Of a stretch of DNA of 64,000 bases, positions 21,561 to 36,540 are shown in pieces. The notes beneath the pieces are model-generated. The model was not told the origin of the DNA, ran no database searches, and was given only the letters and a program-made list of their open reading frames with translations. The position numbers and the translations under genes are program-made. Numbering within the stretch: the stretch's first letter is position 1; the number at the start of each line of letters is the position of its first letter. This DNA comes from Glandiceps talaboti (Eukaryota > Hemichordata > Enteropneusta > Spengelidae), in contig NC_135566.1 in the NCBI RefSeq assembly GCF_964340395.1, positions 2,773,501 through 2,837,500 on the forward strand, in the 5' to 3' direction.

Positions 21561-24500
21561 AAAACTTGCCCATCCGATTCTCATCTTCATCACTTGACTT
21601 ATTTTTTTTCCATCTAAATGAGCAATGTTAACTGTTAATCACATTCTGTTTTACGGTCTCTTTGCTACTAGTTTACAGACTGGATTACCATCATTATATG
21701 GCTAAAGTTTGGAATGCTCACTAAATTCACAGTAACGTTATGATCTCATTAAATTTGATGAGTCGTTATCTCGCTATTTCCTAGCGATCATCATCATCGT
21801 TGACCTACGTGGCCAGACTGAATACACTTATCTTAATAGTTTGTGGAATAACTCCTTTGGTTGGGGACAACAACTTTGTAGTCAGTTTTTCAGCCAAAGA
21901 AGTGGAAGTTTGTACAGCTTTTGCAGGTCTCTGTCTCTCCTCTCCTGTTGCTCGATCGTTTGGCTGTCTCTATACTGTCTGTCTCGCTCCATAAAAGTAG
22001 TTGCATTTCTTTCAAATTTTAATGTCGCGATGTTAATCCATTTGCCATTACCTCAAACAGCTGCAGTGCTTGTCTTATAATGTTTTGTTTTCGTCCCCAG
22101 CTTTTCAAATATCAGAATATATAGGATGTAATCAGGATTGACATTTATCCATAAAATTGTCGAGCTGTTGTTCCAGTAAAATTTATCTTTCCTTCAAAAA
22201 TGACATCCTTCCCCATGGATTAAATAGTTGAATGCAATGGCAGGTTTTAATTTGTCTCATAAACTAGCGAAGTCTGAATTCCTTCGGTGATAAGAATGAT
22301 GAGCTAAAATATAGAGATTGTTTTCATGGCCTTGTACTTTTTTTATCGGTAGCATAACTTTGGGAGCTAAATGTTGATGAAAAATCTCAGTAAAAATAAC
22401 ATCATTATTACCATCAAACAAATCGTATGTGCTCAAGTGGAAAGAAGTCGAAAAGGGGGATATTTTGGCGGGAAAGTTCTTTGTGAACAGACAGATGAAT
22501 TCATTATTACCTGAACATGGTAGATTTTTGTATTACCAATCACTTTTAGAGAATGATTTCAAGGACGTGTAAGTCTTGACACGACATACATCAACTATGT
22601 TCTATTAATTTCAGTCACTGTGTCGAGTTCTCAACAAACGTTAATTCCACCAACCAATAGCATAGTACAATATTTCAACGACTGACAGCTGGCCATGATC
22701 CAAAAGGTCGTGACCTCAAACCTCTGGTGATGTAGGTGTGATTTGGGGGCATGAATTCATTCCATGATGGAGATGGCTGTCAGTCCTCGAAATAGTGGTC
22801 TGATATTTTTCTGCACTATTCGTTGATGATATACTGTATACGAACTATTTATTTAACCTCCATCAACCCCTGAAGAACTCTATCTACCTGTCTAGCCAAG
22901 CATTGTTGTGTGGAATCGTAACAAAGTGGTAATCGACCGATCAAGATGAAATCTCATTTCTATAGAGCCTTCACAGATTTATGTTTTGACGTCATTGAAT
23001 GTCCATTTGTTGACCTAGGTCACATGACTTGAATTGCTAGTACAGGTTTGTCGTTCTTCGTACTAGTTTCTTGAGGTTTGTATAACGCAGGTGTTTTTTG
23101 GCATCAATGTAACACCGACCCTTGGAGGAAAGGTCACTAATTGATCACATGACTGCCAATTCCATACACAATCTTAATGAATAAATGTGTAGTACTGGTA
23201 ATAGTTAATATAACTGACGTTATTATGAAATAATTTAGGCATTCCATTAAATTATAGCGACTGACTTCCATAAGTCTTTACGGCAAATTGTCATATAATT
23301 TCACTCTCCTCACTGGGTCGATATTTTTTTTGGAACTGCGTAGATTCGGAGTATGGCATATTAGAAAGAATTGTATATAATTAAAACGAGTTCCATTTAG
23401 TGCCCTACGACTGTTACTACTGTACAATGTAATAACATGGCTCCCTTTGTAGTGATGACTTGACAATATTCATGATACCTTTCCATCCTCGATTCTTGCT
23501 TACACAGATACACTCGCATTCTTATTCAAACCAGCTGACATTGGTCGTACAATGCCCCGTAAAGTTCACTAACACATTTTCATCGGTTGCACAGGGTGTG
23601 CAAAATATTCAAACATTGCCCTGACATTCACAACAGATGAAAATGTCAATATATTTAAAACATAAAGTGTGCTGGAAGATATGATAACAAAACAAGGGTT
23701 TCTAGTCGAGCTTTCTGAACCAGAAATATTGATAAGTCTACCATAAATTTATCAGTTCTCTATCCTTGCTTTGATGCCATTTCTCTAATGAGATTAAGAG
23801 TTCAACATGTTTCATTCTCGTCTTCGCTGCAATTCCACATGTTCCGAACGTCTGACAACTATACAGTGTAAGTCCAACCTAATACAATGCACTTGCATAC
23901 AAAATGTTTGAATAGACGCCTTCCGATACTTCTTTGCATCTTCCAACGTTCCGAATATCCAATTCCAAACATAGCTTTCTAGAAATATTACAGGCAAGTA
24001 AGGATATAAAAGGAGGGTTCACAGATAAGTGGTAGTCGGCATTAGGGTTACAGCTGATAGGCTTAGTAGGTCGATGTCCGCCCTACACTAGTGGTGCGAC
24101 TATGTTCAGGGCAGACAGACGTAAGGACTTTAGATTTAGTCAGGCAGCTTTTTAGTGGAGTGTGTTATATTTTCACTGTGTGTGAATAATCCCAGTGAAC
24201 CATCTACGATTCTGTATATCTCAATCAGCCGGTCGAGTTGAGTGCTTTGCCTTTTGTGAAGTTAATATCTCCGTACTACATATAGTATACCCGAACCCCA
24301 TAGTTTTTCAAGTCTGTAGGGAGCAAACACAGCTCAGTTCCATAATATCGTTAGAAATACAGGTGAACAAGAGGTCATACATGCAATTATGTCTTCATGA
24401 TGATAAAATGCATCACCCTGAGTGAAATATTCATATGGGAACAAACATTCCTGAAGAAGGTTCATATTTGCTGATAATTTGAATTCCATGGAGTGAATCT

Positions 24501-25246
24501 TGAATGGCTCTGTAAACGAACAATTCTCGTACCCAAATGACGATTGATATATGTGTACAACTCATTACATCAACTCTGTTACAATATATAGTGTTCTATC
24601 AACACAGTACAGATGTCTTATCTCATATAAATTTAGCTTGTCTTTCTATGTTAGTGATCTATATATATAACCCACTCGGTCTCATTGTAATCAGTCTCCC
24701 CGATATAGTAAACTTATACTAGGATTCTTCCACAGTAGCACGTCATATATCATGGTATTTGGCGTCCGTCTACACTATGTTATGAACATAATATCTGTAA
24801 ATTCAGTAGCTATAATTATTTGTTGCCGCCGAGAAATACACTAAATCATAGCATGAAACGATTAGGTAATTCTGTCAACTGAATTACCTCTCTACTAGTC
24901 ATTGGTGGTACTCTACGTGCACACTGCCTTGATGTCCGTGTGTAAAATTCGTGAATCCCGTTACAGCAACTGTACATGTACAGGGGATTGTACAGAGTGG
25001 CAATACATTTAAATATGGAGGAACACATATTAAAGTCTGTCCACAGTGAGTTTGCCGGGGATAGATCAAAGCAGTGAGCATTGATTTCACTACACATTGA
25101 TTTAACAGTTGATGACTTTCTGTAGAGTTGAGTTTGATTTTTACTTAATACCAAACTAAACCTTTCGTGCATATTAACTGACATTTCACGATTCAACGAA
25201 CAGCAAGTTTATGTGTTTATAGCATTAGCTATACCAAATATAATGT
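21561..25246. other. Non-coding region
   Basis: AT-rich; only short open frames without recognisable domains. One CRE-like octamer is at 22987. Confidence 0.45.
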
Positions 25247-25297
25247 TATGTATGTATGTATGTATGTATGTATGTATGTATGTATGTGAGTGAGTGA

Positions 25298-25349
<52 letters not shown>

Positions 25350-25360
25350 AGGGGGGGGGG
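25247..25360 (+). repeat. Compound microsatellite (TATG)n-(GTGA)n-(GT)n-poly-G
   Basis: Successive blocks grade into one another and end in GGAGGGGGGGGGG. Confidence 0.95.
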
Positions 25361-26458
25361 TGAATGTCATCAAACCGTGGACAGTAGAGTGATCAAACGT
25401 ACACAGAAGTCTGAGTATGCGATATGCTGTGAAGGCACACAACCGCGAATAGCTACCACAACCAGGAGTTAGACAACATGAATTGGCATAGGCAAATACT
25501 TATGAAATATACTGTTTTGCTCAAACTATTTGAATAAGCTACTCGACTGATTTCACTCACTTATCAGTAGAACATGACTGTGACGTATGTCTGTACATTA
25601 GAATGCAACTATCAAAACTGTGAGAAGAAAATGATCTACTATGAAGGAACTCGGAATACACGGAGCACTAAGTTTGGGGCGATGACCGACACAGTATGCA
25701 ACTTACCCACACTCACCCCATAATCATGATAGGCTATTCATTTCTATTACCAGGCGATCAATTAAACAACTAATTAACAAGAATTTTTAACAACCGGGAT
25801 CCAATCTGAGTCATTTATATTCCACTTTGTAGATGATCCTGAACTTCTTTCACGAGAGAAAATAACATTTTAGATTTTTGTAATATATGTGCTCTATATG
25901 CCGTGATTCTATAAGCCATAGACGGAGAGATCATTCATGTCCACATGACTGCTGCTTTGCGACCGTAGTGGCTCCTATTCGGCAGGTGGTTGTTTTAATA
26001 TATAAAGGAAATAGGATTGTCGTGATCGGATTAATATGATTTACTATTACCACTCTATTAATCATACTTGATGTCCTAGGTTCCCACAATGTCACTAATC
26101 CATGACTACCGTTATACTTTGCTGCGTTCAAATCACAGTCATTGACTACAAAGTCACAAACAGTATATATGATCACAACTGATAGCCAACAAAGAATCTT
26201 CATATAGCAATATATCAACCCAATGAGAATTTCTTGTAAAGTTCCTGTCATACTTAGCTATATAATTCCATAGGGTAATTTGTTACCGGAATAATTCAAA
26301 CTTGCATTCAGCTTGTGGTCAAAGGTTGGACAATAACTTCAAGAAGATAATGGGGTAAGTTGACAAGTTGCTTCTCACCTCCCAATCTCACTAATAGTAT
26401 TACACCGCAAGGTCAGGACATATCGACCGAACAACCCACGCGCCAACCCACCAACCAA
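25361..26458. other. Non-coding region
   Basis: Nothing recognisable; no exon with domain similarity on either strand. Confidence 0.45.
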
Positions 26459-26565
26459 CAATATACATACATGCATATACATACATACATACATACATAC
26501 ATACATACATACATACATACATACATACATACATACATCCACACGTGGATACATGCATGCAAGCA

Positions 26566-26598
<33 letters not shown>

Positions 26599-26703
26599 AT
26601 ACGTACACACAGACACATACACATACACATACACAGACACACACACATACATACATACATACATACACACATACATACACACACATAGACACATAACACA
26701 CAC
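26459..26703 (+). repeat. Compound microsatellite (ATAC)n-(GCAT)-(AC)n-(ATAC)n
   Basis: ATAC units, a short CATGCATGCAAGCATGCGCGCG bridge, AC units, then mixed ACATAC and ATAC units. Confidence 0.95.
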
Positions 26704-29030
26704 TTAATGTATGCAGTCAGAGAAAGACTATACATGTAGGAAACAAATCAATAAACAAACCAAATATTAGTAAACATAAATAACAAATAGCATGTTTATC
26801 CTATTGCATGACATGTGTATGTTACAATGTCATGTGACATGTGTATGTTTGTGGATATTTGTACAGTATTCTTTACCTGCCTGCAGGCACACGCACACAA
26901 AACCTTACGTTTCTACTCATTCCCCTGGGTACCTTGATATGGACCTGCGATCAGTCCATGTAAAACTATCCATTTGAGAAGTCTGAACTCGTATAGTCGA
27001 TGAATACAATTACACTTCATTAAGATTGCACACAGGAATTGGGTATATCCTGTTGTAAAAACGGTTAATGGTATACATGCAATTTGTATGTAATTATATC
27101 AACACATTACCAAACTAGTTGGATTGAATATTAACATACCTACATATATGACCTTACATTTGTCAATACATGGACGAGGGTTTTTACAAATTTAATACCC
27201 GCCTGTCTATGTTTCTAAAATCAAAATAGAGACCAAAAATGTATAATTATATTTTCATTTATAATTTAGATGTTGTTATATATTTTAATATAACAGAAAG
27301 GATATACATAGAAGTTTGTTATTTCTAGAATGGACAGTTTAGTATAGGAGTATACCCAAAATTCCTACCCCAAGAAGAACAATGACCTTTGTTTCTATCC
27401 CTAAACGATTTGAAATTTATCGTTTTTTACAGTTTGTTCATATCATATCCAGTCATGTTTGACGTCACAAATGTTGACAGGTGAAAATTGATAGCCTATA
27501 TCATACCAAACTCAATAACTTAATTTCAACTCAGCAAAGTTACAGTACGTATGAACAGGTGCTTCATGCACGTCACTCTTTATATACAGTGTGAAGCCAT
27601 AACACGAGGTTTCACAATAAAACATGGAAAGGTGACATTCACCATTTCTTTGATTTGAGATGAACATGACGGTTAACAGGACCTAAGTACTGATCACACG
27701 TATATATGATTACAGTCAAGAAACCCTTGACATATTCAAAAGTTACTAACTTGTCACATAATGTATTTGTATCTAACACACATAAAATCCATCAATATGG
27801 TAATTTAAATGTTAATTTGTCCGGATCCCTTGAAGTGAATACCATGTACAAAATCATACAAAAAGTTAACAAGTTTATGTGTTTTCACTTTCTCTACTAT
27901 TCTGGCGCTGGCGTCATTAAATTTTAATGTACACCCAAAAATTGTGTCACCGAATTGTTCATTCAATTTACCTATATTCATTGATGCATATCTCCCAAGT
28001 ACTAGCTATGACTCAATATGTTTAGAACTTTTTTATCTGGACTATGCCCTTCTTATGAACAAATCGAACTTGAGTGTGTTGTAGCGCCAACCCCCTCGAG
28101 TACAACTAGTTTGTTTACCTGCACGGTAAGTCATTCAACTTTATTCATGCATATTCTTAAAGTATGAATCATCTGACATTGTGTTCTCGATAACATTTAT
28201 AAATCCTGTATTTTGTCTCTCTACATTTTCTGGCAGGAGTTATACCAAATCGGAAAAAAATATTTCGTCATTGCGGACTCAAAAAATTCGCATAGCACAA
28301 AATGTGCTTCTGGAAAGTTGATATTGACCTTTAGACGCTTGTGCAATACAATATTTCCAAACATCAGGAATACATATATAGACTACACTGTGAGTATGGA
28401 TATGACAATATAGCCATCAAAGCACCGACAAACAAGATTCTGACGCTATCAAAACTAAATTAATGGACAGTTTTCCCACGACGGTGTCGATTACAAGTGT
28501 TTATATAATGCCGACTCGTTGTTAGATGGAAACAAAGCCAGACTTCACCCACCAGTCGAATTTCTGTACATAATGACGTCATCTAGTTTTCTTCTCCATA
28601 AGCCGTACCTAAGGCAAAAACTCAGCAGTTACGCTTTATCAGAAATCTGAGCCCTGTGCAAGGGACTGTTCAATAGAAATACACTAAAAGCTTTCCACTT
28701 GTAGCGGGGAATATCTCATTGAAACCGGTTTCACAACGGAGAAAGATGCAGAGAAAAAGTCCATACATTGGGAATATGCATTGTATTGGCAAGTTTTGAA
28801 TTGGATGCCAAACTCTGTGATGCATCAAAGTTATTTAAACTTTATGGCATCTCAGATTCATTCGACTGACATTGCCAAAGTTTTACAAAGATAGGGATGT
28901 AACATCGAGTAATCGAACCCCACTGCAACATGATTTTCAAACTAATGTAAAAAAAAACCAAAACAGAACAACTAAAATGTATACGATATTAATCAATGAA
29001 GTCAATTGTACGACATAGCCTTTGCTGTTT
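26704..29030. other. Non-coding region
   Basis: AT-rich with a short direct duplication of GACATGTGTATGTT (26811 and 26836). Two CRE-like octamers are at 27460 and 28574. No exon recognised. Confidence 0.45.
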
Positions 29031-29338
29031 AGGCCTAACAAAAAAATAATGAAAACATTGTGAAGTCTCGCATGAAATAATGGATGCGGAAACTGACGTC
29101 AACTTAAAAAGACAATATAAAACTGTTCTTCCAATCTGTAATGGCTGTACATCTGATGAGAAGAATCCAAAAACACAAAGACCATATGGAAAACAACTGA
29201 AGACCTAACTACTTGAACTAGACACTCACATATGAAAATACATATATATATATAAATCAAATAAACATACAATCTTCCTACCCCACCTATTCTAATATTG
29301 AGCGTAATCGGAACAACACATTTCTTTTTGTTAGGCCT
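29031..29338 (+). mobile_element. MITE-like element family A, copy 1
   Basis: The ends are inverted repeats: left AGGCCTAACAAAAAAATAAT, right (reverse complement) AGGCCTAACAAAAAGAAATG. The interior matches the reverse complement of 60051-60423 in blocks: AATGGCTGTACATCTGAT, GGATGCGGAAACTGACGTCA, and a CCTACCCCACCTA/TTGAGCGTAATCGGAAC end. It is about 308 bp with no coding capacity. Target-site duplications could not be settled. Non-autonomous DNA transposon, inferred from structure. Confidence 0.7.
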
Positions 29339-29401
29339 TACTTTACAGTTATATATTTATACATATATCCACATATAAACACATTTATCAAAACACACTA
29401 A

Positions 29402-29404
29402 TAG

Positions 29405-29470
<66 letters not shown>
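29402..29470 (+). repeat. (AGAT)n microsatellite
   Basis: About 17 near-perfect units, 64 bases downstream of the family A element. Confidence 0.95.
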
Positions 29471-29471
<1 letters not shown>

Positions 29472-30367
29472 CTTCAAAATAAATTGTTACTAAAGATTGG
29501 CAAAATCAATTTCTGAGCCCCTGGAACTATTGAACATGAACATTATGCCTTTATACACTGTGCGTAGCACAAGTTTTAATAATACCTTAACGTTAGTTTA
29601 ATGGCCTGTTGTCGATAGTTCATCAACTGGAAAGCAATTTTAAAATGCAACTAGACACACGGCAAATAAATCAGTATGTTACGGTTGGGGGATGACAAAC
29701 GTGTCTTAATTAATGTTATTAGCATAAAGAGACAGTGGAGAAAAGGAAAACGAAGTGGCAACGACAAAGAGTTCACTTCTGGTTAACACCTTAAATGACT
29801 CCTTCAAAGAAACATGCATTTGTAGAATTGCAAGTGTGTTTTCTTTCATGACTGCATCGCGACAAACTTCAAGATACACTTTCAACTGTGTACACAAAAT
29901 AAGAGTTCTCGAAATCTGGTTGCTATAGGAACATGTGCAGTGAATACAACAACCGAGTTTATGGTGATATCTATTCTTTCCTGAAAAATAATGAGACAAC
30001 TTTGGCATGTCTGAAATTATTATATTAATCACATAATGTTGTGGGCAATGGCATAGCCATGGTATTAATAGAACAGACTGAATGGTACGTCAACGGCTAT
30101 AATTTGAAATTCCTTAACTTATATGTCGAAGACAAAACAGAACTGTCTATCAGATTATGCTTGATATGAATGAACAACTCTTGATTATGATAGCGTATAG
30201 AGATATATTGTCAATAGATCTTCTGGCCGACTTTGTAAAGTACTTACTTTTACGATGAAAACAAATTCGTTGGTAATATTAGGCCATGATCTATATTATA
30301 TTCTAATCATTATCATTAGTATTATTATAAATGAAGGCGTCTCTTTTATATATATGCGTGCAGGCGT
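29471..30367. other. Non-coding region
   Basis: Nothing recognisable beyond AT-rich sequence. Confidence 0.45.
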
Positions 30368-30520
30368 GAAGTATGTATGTATGTATGTATGTATGTATGT
30401 ATGTATGTATGTATGTATGTATGTATGTATGTATGTATGCATGCATGCATGCATGTATGTATGTATGTATGTATGTATGTATGTATGTATGTATGTATGT
30501 ATGTATGCATGCATGCATGT
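30368..30520 (+). repeat. (GTAT)n microsatellite with GCAT interruptions
   Basis: GTAT units interrupted twice by runs of GCAT (about 30438-30453 and 30506-30518). Confidence 0.95.
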
Positions 30521-33500
30521 TTGTGAGGGGTGGTGTTTATGCGTGTTCGATGAAAGGAGTTGTCGGTACAACTGATGATGTACCTATTTTGCTGTCTTCA
30601 TGTTTGAATAATGGGGAATGAATTCAGTTACGATTTAAATATCAATTCAGGACTGAATCTTCGTAGATTTCTCTCGTCCCATGAACATACGTCATTGTAT
30701 ATCAAATTGAACAGAAAATCTATACGTTCTCAGCATTTGAACACACCTCATAACGACGTCCACGTTAACACATAGTCACGCATGGGAGACACTTAGTAAT
30801 CTCTCTGGGCTAAATTATATTTTCAAGTACAAACTTGAAATCTTGTAACTACCTACAGAGATTTAACTAGCTAAATTAATGTATTATATTATGTCAGATG
30901 TTCTGTTTCATTCCTCAAACAGAGTTCACTGATCTGATTCTTCTAGCTAATGACTCGTACCCCGAATATTTAGAACAAGAGTAGATTCTCATATGTAATT
31001 AGAGTTGTAAACGAACATCTGAAGTCATTTTGAAGAAAGTAAGTAGCAAAATTGTTCTACTGATCGGACACAAAATCATCATTGGAAATCTGGTTCAAGA
31101 AACAAATGCCAGGTAAATAGTACGTACGAACCGATATTAACTGGAGCATGTGAGTACTACCAAGCAAGGTGTCAGACATTAATTTTTTTTATATGTTCGG
31201 ACGAGTTTTAAAGAAACATCAATAATGAATGGAAAGTTACCATAAACTTCGATTTGAAAACCATCGACATTGTAAACAGTCACCTTTATACATTATTTAA
31301 GGTAGTGTCGAAGGTAGAAAATAACCTGTGATATGGCGCATCATATTTACGACAAACGTCACCACATTGTGCCGTCCAAGGTACATTTATTACTCGTTTT
31401 TCAAACAGACACACATGATAGCAAATGACGTCGAGTACTCCTTGCAATCGTTTTTATTAGCCTTTGCAATATGTGGTAAATTTTCAAGTTAGGGATGCTT
31501 TCCCAGACATGTAATATTTCTGTATGTACCACGCGATGAAGACATCATGAGGATGTTACTCATAACAAAGATGGTATCATTACGCTCACCGCTAATGAAA
31601 TAAAAGAGTTCCATTACAATACATGTTGTAAATCGGTTATCACCTCATATTAGCTATCCGTTTGATCTAACCACCGTTCTTGTCTTGCTAGTCATATGGT
31701 ACTGACAGCGATACTATCATGGTGTTCAAACGGTCAATAGTTGATACTAGGAACAGAAGGGTTAGGGTGAGGGGCAGGCTGGTGACGTTAGCGGCAGGCT
31801 GATACGGAATTAGAAAGACAACACAGTATGCTCAAACCTTTTAAAGTATATTGTACTGAACTTTCTAAATATGGCATAAACAAAGCACAGCTGACTCACT
31901 ATAATGAGTCTATAATAATACATGTATAGCGAGTCAAACACACAATGCCTGTAACGTATCATAGGAAAGTGACGAACTTGTTTCAGTTTCCTTCTATTGT
32001 CGTTGTCAAAAATGTCTCCCACTGATTTGCCATCCAAAGCTAGGTGCTACCAAAATGAAGATATATACTACAGCCAGGCATATCGTGTAAACTAGTGTAC
32101 ACAACCGAGAAAATTATGTTTGCCATCAGTATGGAAACTTGTCATTGTTAGTAATACAACTGACAACAAAATCGATGTCATATATCATACTGTCCTTTCA
32201 AATTGAACTGGAATAAAAATACTCATAAATTCCTAACCTGTGGTAAGATTATTTATCTTTTTATAATCAGAAACTTCCATATCTTAAGGTTAATCTCAAG
32301 ACTACCAGATAAACACTACAGAGGGTTTCTATTGTGGAGATTGGTCCATAGTTATACTTTGTGGGATGACTAATTCAAAGGATTTGACATTTCTTTACTT
32401 TACAAGTCTTAATATCTAATCACTCATGTCTTGCAATGCTGCTATTGAGGTTATGGTTAGAGTAGGGCATGTCTAGCTGGGACACGGTGACCCTCTTAAG
32501 GTATTTATCAGCAAGGCATGGAAGCTCCGTTAAACTGTGGGTGAATGGAAAGCCAACCCAAGAGATATACATTACAGCCTAGTATGGATTGGCAAATAGG
32601 GTCTGTGTTACCATTATTTCTACATTGGTCTCCTTTGAAAACAAAAAAAAACAATACTTAATTTTTCTCTCTGAGTAAATGTACTCCATTTGTATGCAAT
32701 GGGGTGAGTCCTTAACACCTGAAATAAATGAACAAAACTAAAACATATTTTTATTACACCCGTGATAGTATTTTAATTTATTCTTTATTTTATTGTTTGC
32801 AGTGGACCGTTGATTAGCCCACGAATGCAAGGGTCTTGTTATTGTTTACTTTGGAGTGTTTACAATATAAAGACAAAGCACAAAACAAAAAAGCAACACA
32901 AAAATAGGAATAAATGACAAGCATTGGATTTACAAGAATTTGATTATATTTCCGATTGATAAGTGATTATATTAATCTTGAAGAGAATAATTGTTATATA
33001 ATCCAACACACTCAATTGTAATGTCATCGAATTGTTTATGTCAGAGGGCGGTGATGGTAAAGGCTTAATATTAAATTAATCTATTAATAGCAGACACATG
33101 GTGTAGAAGAATGTGTAATTACAAGCATGTCTGTCAATTCCCTTGGAACTGTGTTAGATTTATTACAATAATGAATTCCAGTCTATTCGGAAGGGAAGCC
33201 AACTTCAGTTTTTATTGATCTGGTTAATACTAGCTGACAAATTTAAAGTAAAGATTGTATGTCTTAGGGGCATAACATGTATTCCCTTTTTGTTTGGGTC
33301 CCGGTAGCATAGGTCGTGTGAGGTCAATTCCAAGGTTAATCGTAAATAGTATTATTTCACGTACAAGTATTAAAAAACATGAAGCAAAGAGCAAATTAGT
33401 CAAATGTAATGAACCATTCACGTTTTACATTTTTCCCGTTGGGGTTTACTTGAGGCGTAGTAGATGATGGAGACATTTGAAATGGATGTGATAATCAAAC

Positions 33501-36433
33501 CAAATGTGGACTCACGTCAGTCTTCTGTAGGTATAACCTGTATACTATGTCGAGTATCTTAGGGTATGGTATTTTGCCATCACCACGTTCTTCTATTTTA
33601 TACAATTTCATTCTGCCCTAATGGAACTGACATTTGACCAAAAATCTAACATACTTAGACCATATGTTGTGAAATGGCATCTTTTAATTTGAAAGAAAGG
33701 GTACTAAGGAATTGTACAAAGAATAAAATGAGTTTCTATTTAATGAATATGGTGGACTACTCTTAATCCAAGCCAAGCGGAATTTTCGTGTCGCTCTGAA
33801 TTAATGAAGGAACTAAAATCAGGAGTCAGATGCGTTTGGCAGGAAATTAAATCAATGCAATATCAAAACGTCAAGAATCTTTTCAGTCTCATGTAGTGAT
33901 GTTGACATCTTACCAGTTTAACTGGCAGAAATGGCTTCCCGTATTTTAACAAGCCCTTAGACTTGTAAGGTGCAGACGTGACGGCTAATTGGCAAGGTGA
34001 ATGGCTATTACCTAAAATAATTGTTAGGTATTGGGGTTGGTACATCCAGACTGATATTTACAGTTTTTAACACATCAACTATAAAACTACTTAGATCAAA
34101 ATTACAGTAAGAGTCGTTCATACATGTTCAACTCACTATTGCATAATGCATTGTTAGTTTGTGCCACTCTAGGTACGTTTTCATATATAATTAAACAATA
34201 AAACAGACAGTCACTTCCTCGATATGTCTTGGCTTAACCATGTACAAATGTAGTATCTACTGGTATTAGAAAGTATATCGTTCTCGTATACAAAACTGAC
34301 ACTGTCACTTTGTTTTATGCCGAATAAGACCAATGGAAATGATAGTTTATCAAGACTTTGTGTATATTCGGGCATCAAATTTGGCACTAAAATGTTACCT
34401 GTGAAACTAAAATGTTACATGTAAAATCCCTTTGAAGTAGCAGTGGTATAGCATAGTAATTCATTATAGTGACATGCAGATTTAAGGAATAAATAAACAT
34501 CTGTCCAGCCACTTCGGGCTTACAAGTCAATTTTTGCAAAATAATGAATGAATAAACAAACAGTCATATAAAATTACACACCGCCTGTAAACACAGAAGA
34601 AAAATCCATATGACACATCCAGTGATATATCTCTAAAAAAAAATTTTCAAAAGCAATATGCACAAATATAGCCTTACGACGTGAGCATTAAGGAAACGAA
34701 CGTTTTCCTTAATATACAAATCAGAAAATTATCCAAATGTCTGTTTACATCTGCGAACATAGTAATAAATTATGGTGAATTACTTTGTATGTGGACTTCG
34801 GTGAAAATCTGTGACGATTAGCATTTCCTTACTTTAATTTAATAAAAATTTAGGCTAATCAAGATTAAAATGCCTTGGTTTCCATTACTTAAAGATCAAC
34901 TGTAGCACCCCTGTGCTAAAATCGATTGCAACGCTCGACTTACGGCGTATGTTTACTACTCTGTGTAAATTCACTACATGACTATCTCTAGAAACTTCAG
35001 TATCAAGTTACGTATTCGGTGTATTGGCATTATATTTATTATAAGCTGCAATGAAACAAATTCGGATAATCCCATTAGCAATATACTACACATGATACTT
35101 TTTTTATTGCATTCCTCAATGTACACAAGCAATCTTGCCATTCAAACATCCGGGATACTTGGCGTGCAGGTGAAGCTCATATTGCCCATGGGCAACATGC
35201 TGGGAAAAAGTAGTTCTTCGTTTAAATTGTGATGCTCTCAAGTTTTGGATAAAGATCCTAACTAAAATTATTATACTTTGCCGTAATGTCCCAATCATAT
35301 GTCAATGAATGTTCACTCTGAATGTTTAAATAGAAATACTGCAACCTAAATATTGATGCATACGCCTTCGTATTTGGATGTCACGGCCATCCTCCTGTCG
35401 GGCAGGTTACTGTCCAATCTTTATGCGCTGATATAATCCATATTGAGGCAGTACTGTTAAAATGTACAGTACGTCCTACCCAGTGCACGTACCATGGATT
35501 ACAATTATACAATACAATATGAATAACTTATCAAGACAACATTCATTGTCGGATTTGATTTGATACGTTGCGTTACCAATGAGCAATTGCATCTTATACC
35601 GAGTATGTTATGCTTCAATAACAGTAATCAAAGTCTCACTAGCACGTTTCATTGCTAGCTAGAATAGTCATTCAATCAACGTTTCTGCAATTTTACGACA
35701 ATTTGAAAAAAAGATAAAGTTACGAAGAACAGATTTATTTCAACGACAAGGATCGCATTCATCAAAATAAGGAGAGTTTTATACGATCATAACCAGTATT
35801 TATGTTATCAAGTGGTAGTGGATGGAAAATGTACGCGGTAATTAAAACTCAGTATCCTTACCATTTATGCACTTCCACTTCAGAAGACGTTCACTGGTGT
35901 GGATGATGTAGCAAGACGTTTCGTATTTGCTTCATTCGATTCATTCATCTGGAATTTTACGAAGGTAAAGCTCACTCTGTGATCATACCCACCATAACAC
36001 TTTAAATTCAAGTGTCTCCAAAAAATTGAACAAAAAATTAACCTACATTTAGTCTTAAACTATTAGTAATAAATTGAAGCAACTCGTTTTCTGAATTCTC
36101 TCGGAGTAGGAAATCATATACTTAAAGACTTTGAGTAGCCGTTCAGACACTTGACTATGTTTTGAGATACTGCAACAGTCTAATATGTTACAGTGAATAG
36201 CGACTGGAATATGCTGAAGTGTAAAGCTTGGTTGGGTGTTTGCCTTGGTCGTAGATATATTCAGATTTTGGCGCTCGCCGCGTTTTGGTCCAGGTAAATC
36301 GAGAATAAGTACAACAGCTCTATGTCCACATACATGTACTTACTTGTTCATGTTAATAAGACTTTCCTCGAAATATATGTTGTAAACACAGGTGATAATT
36401 CCACCATCGAACAAATTTAATGTGTTTAGTGTG
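30521..36433. other. Non-coding region
   Basis: About 5.9 kb of AT-rich DNA with no recognisable exon or long array. A short palindrome ATTAAGGAAACG/CGTTTTCCTTAAT lies at 34687-34713. Confidence 0.45.
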
Positions 36434-36443
36434 CGTGTTTATT

Positions 36444-36502
<59 letters not shown>

Positions 36503-36540
36503 TTTTTTATTTATTTTTTTTATTTTTTATTTTTTTTGGG
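36434..36540 (+). repeat. (TTTA)n microsatellite and T-rich tail
   Basis: About 15 TTTA units followed by irregular TTTTTTA and a G7 stretch. Confidence 0.93.

Noticed and set aside
24846-25196. 116-codon minus-strand open frame with several Cys
   Set aside because: No regular Cys spacing or splice borders found.
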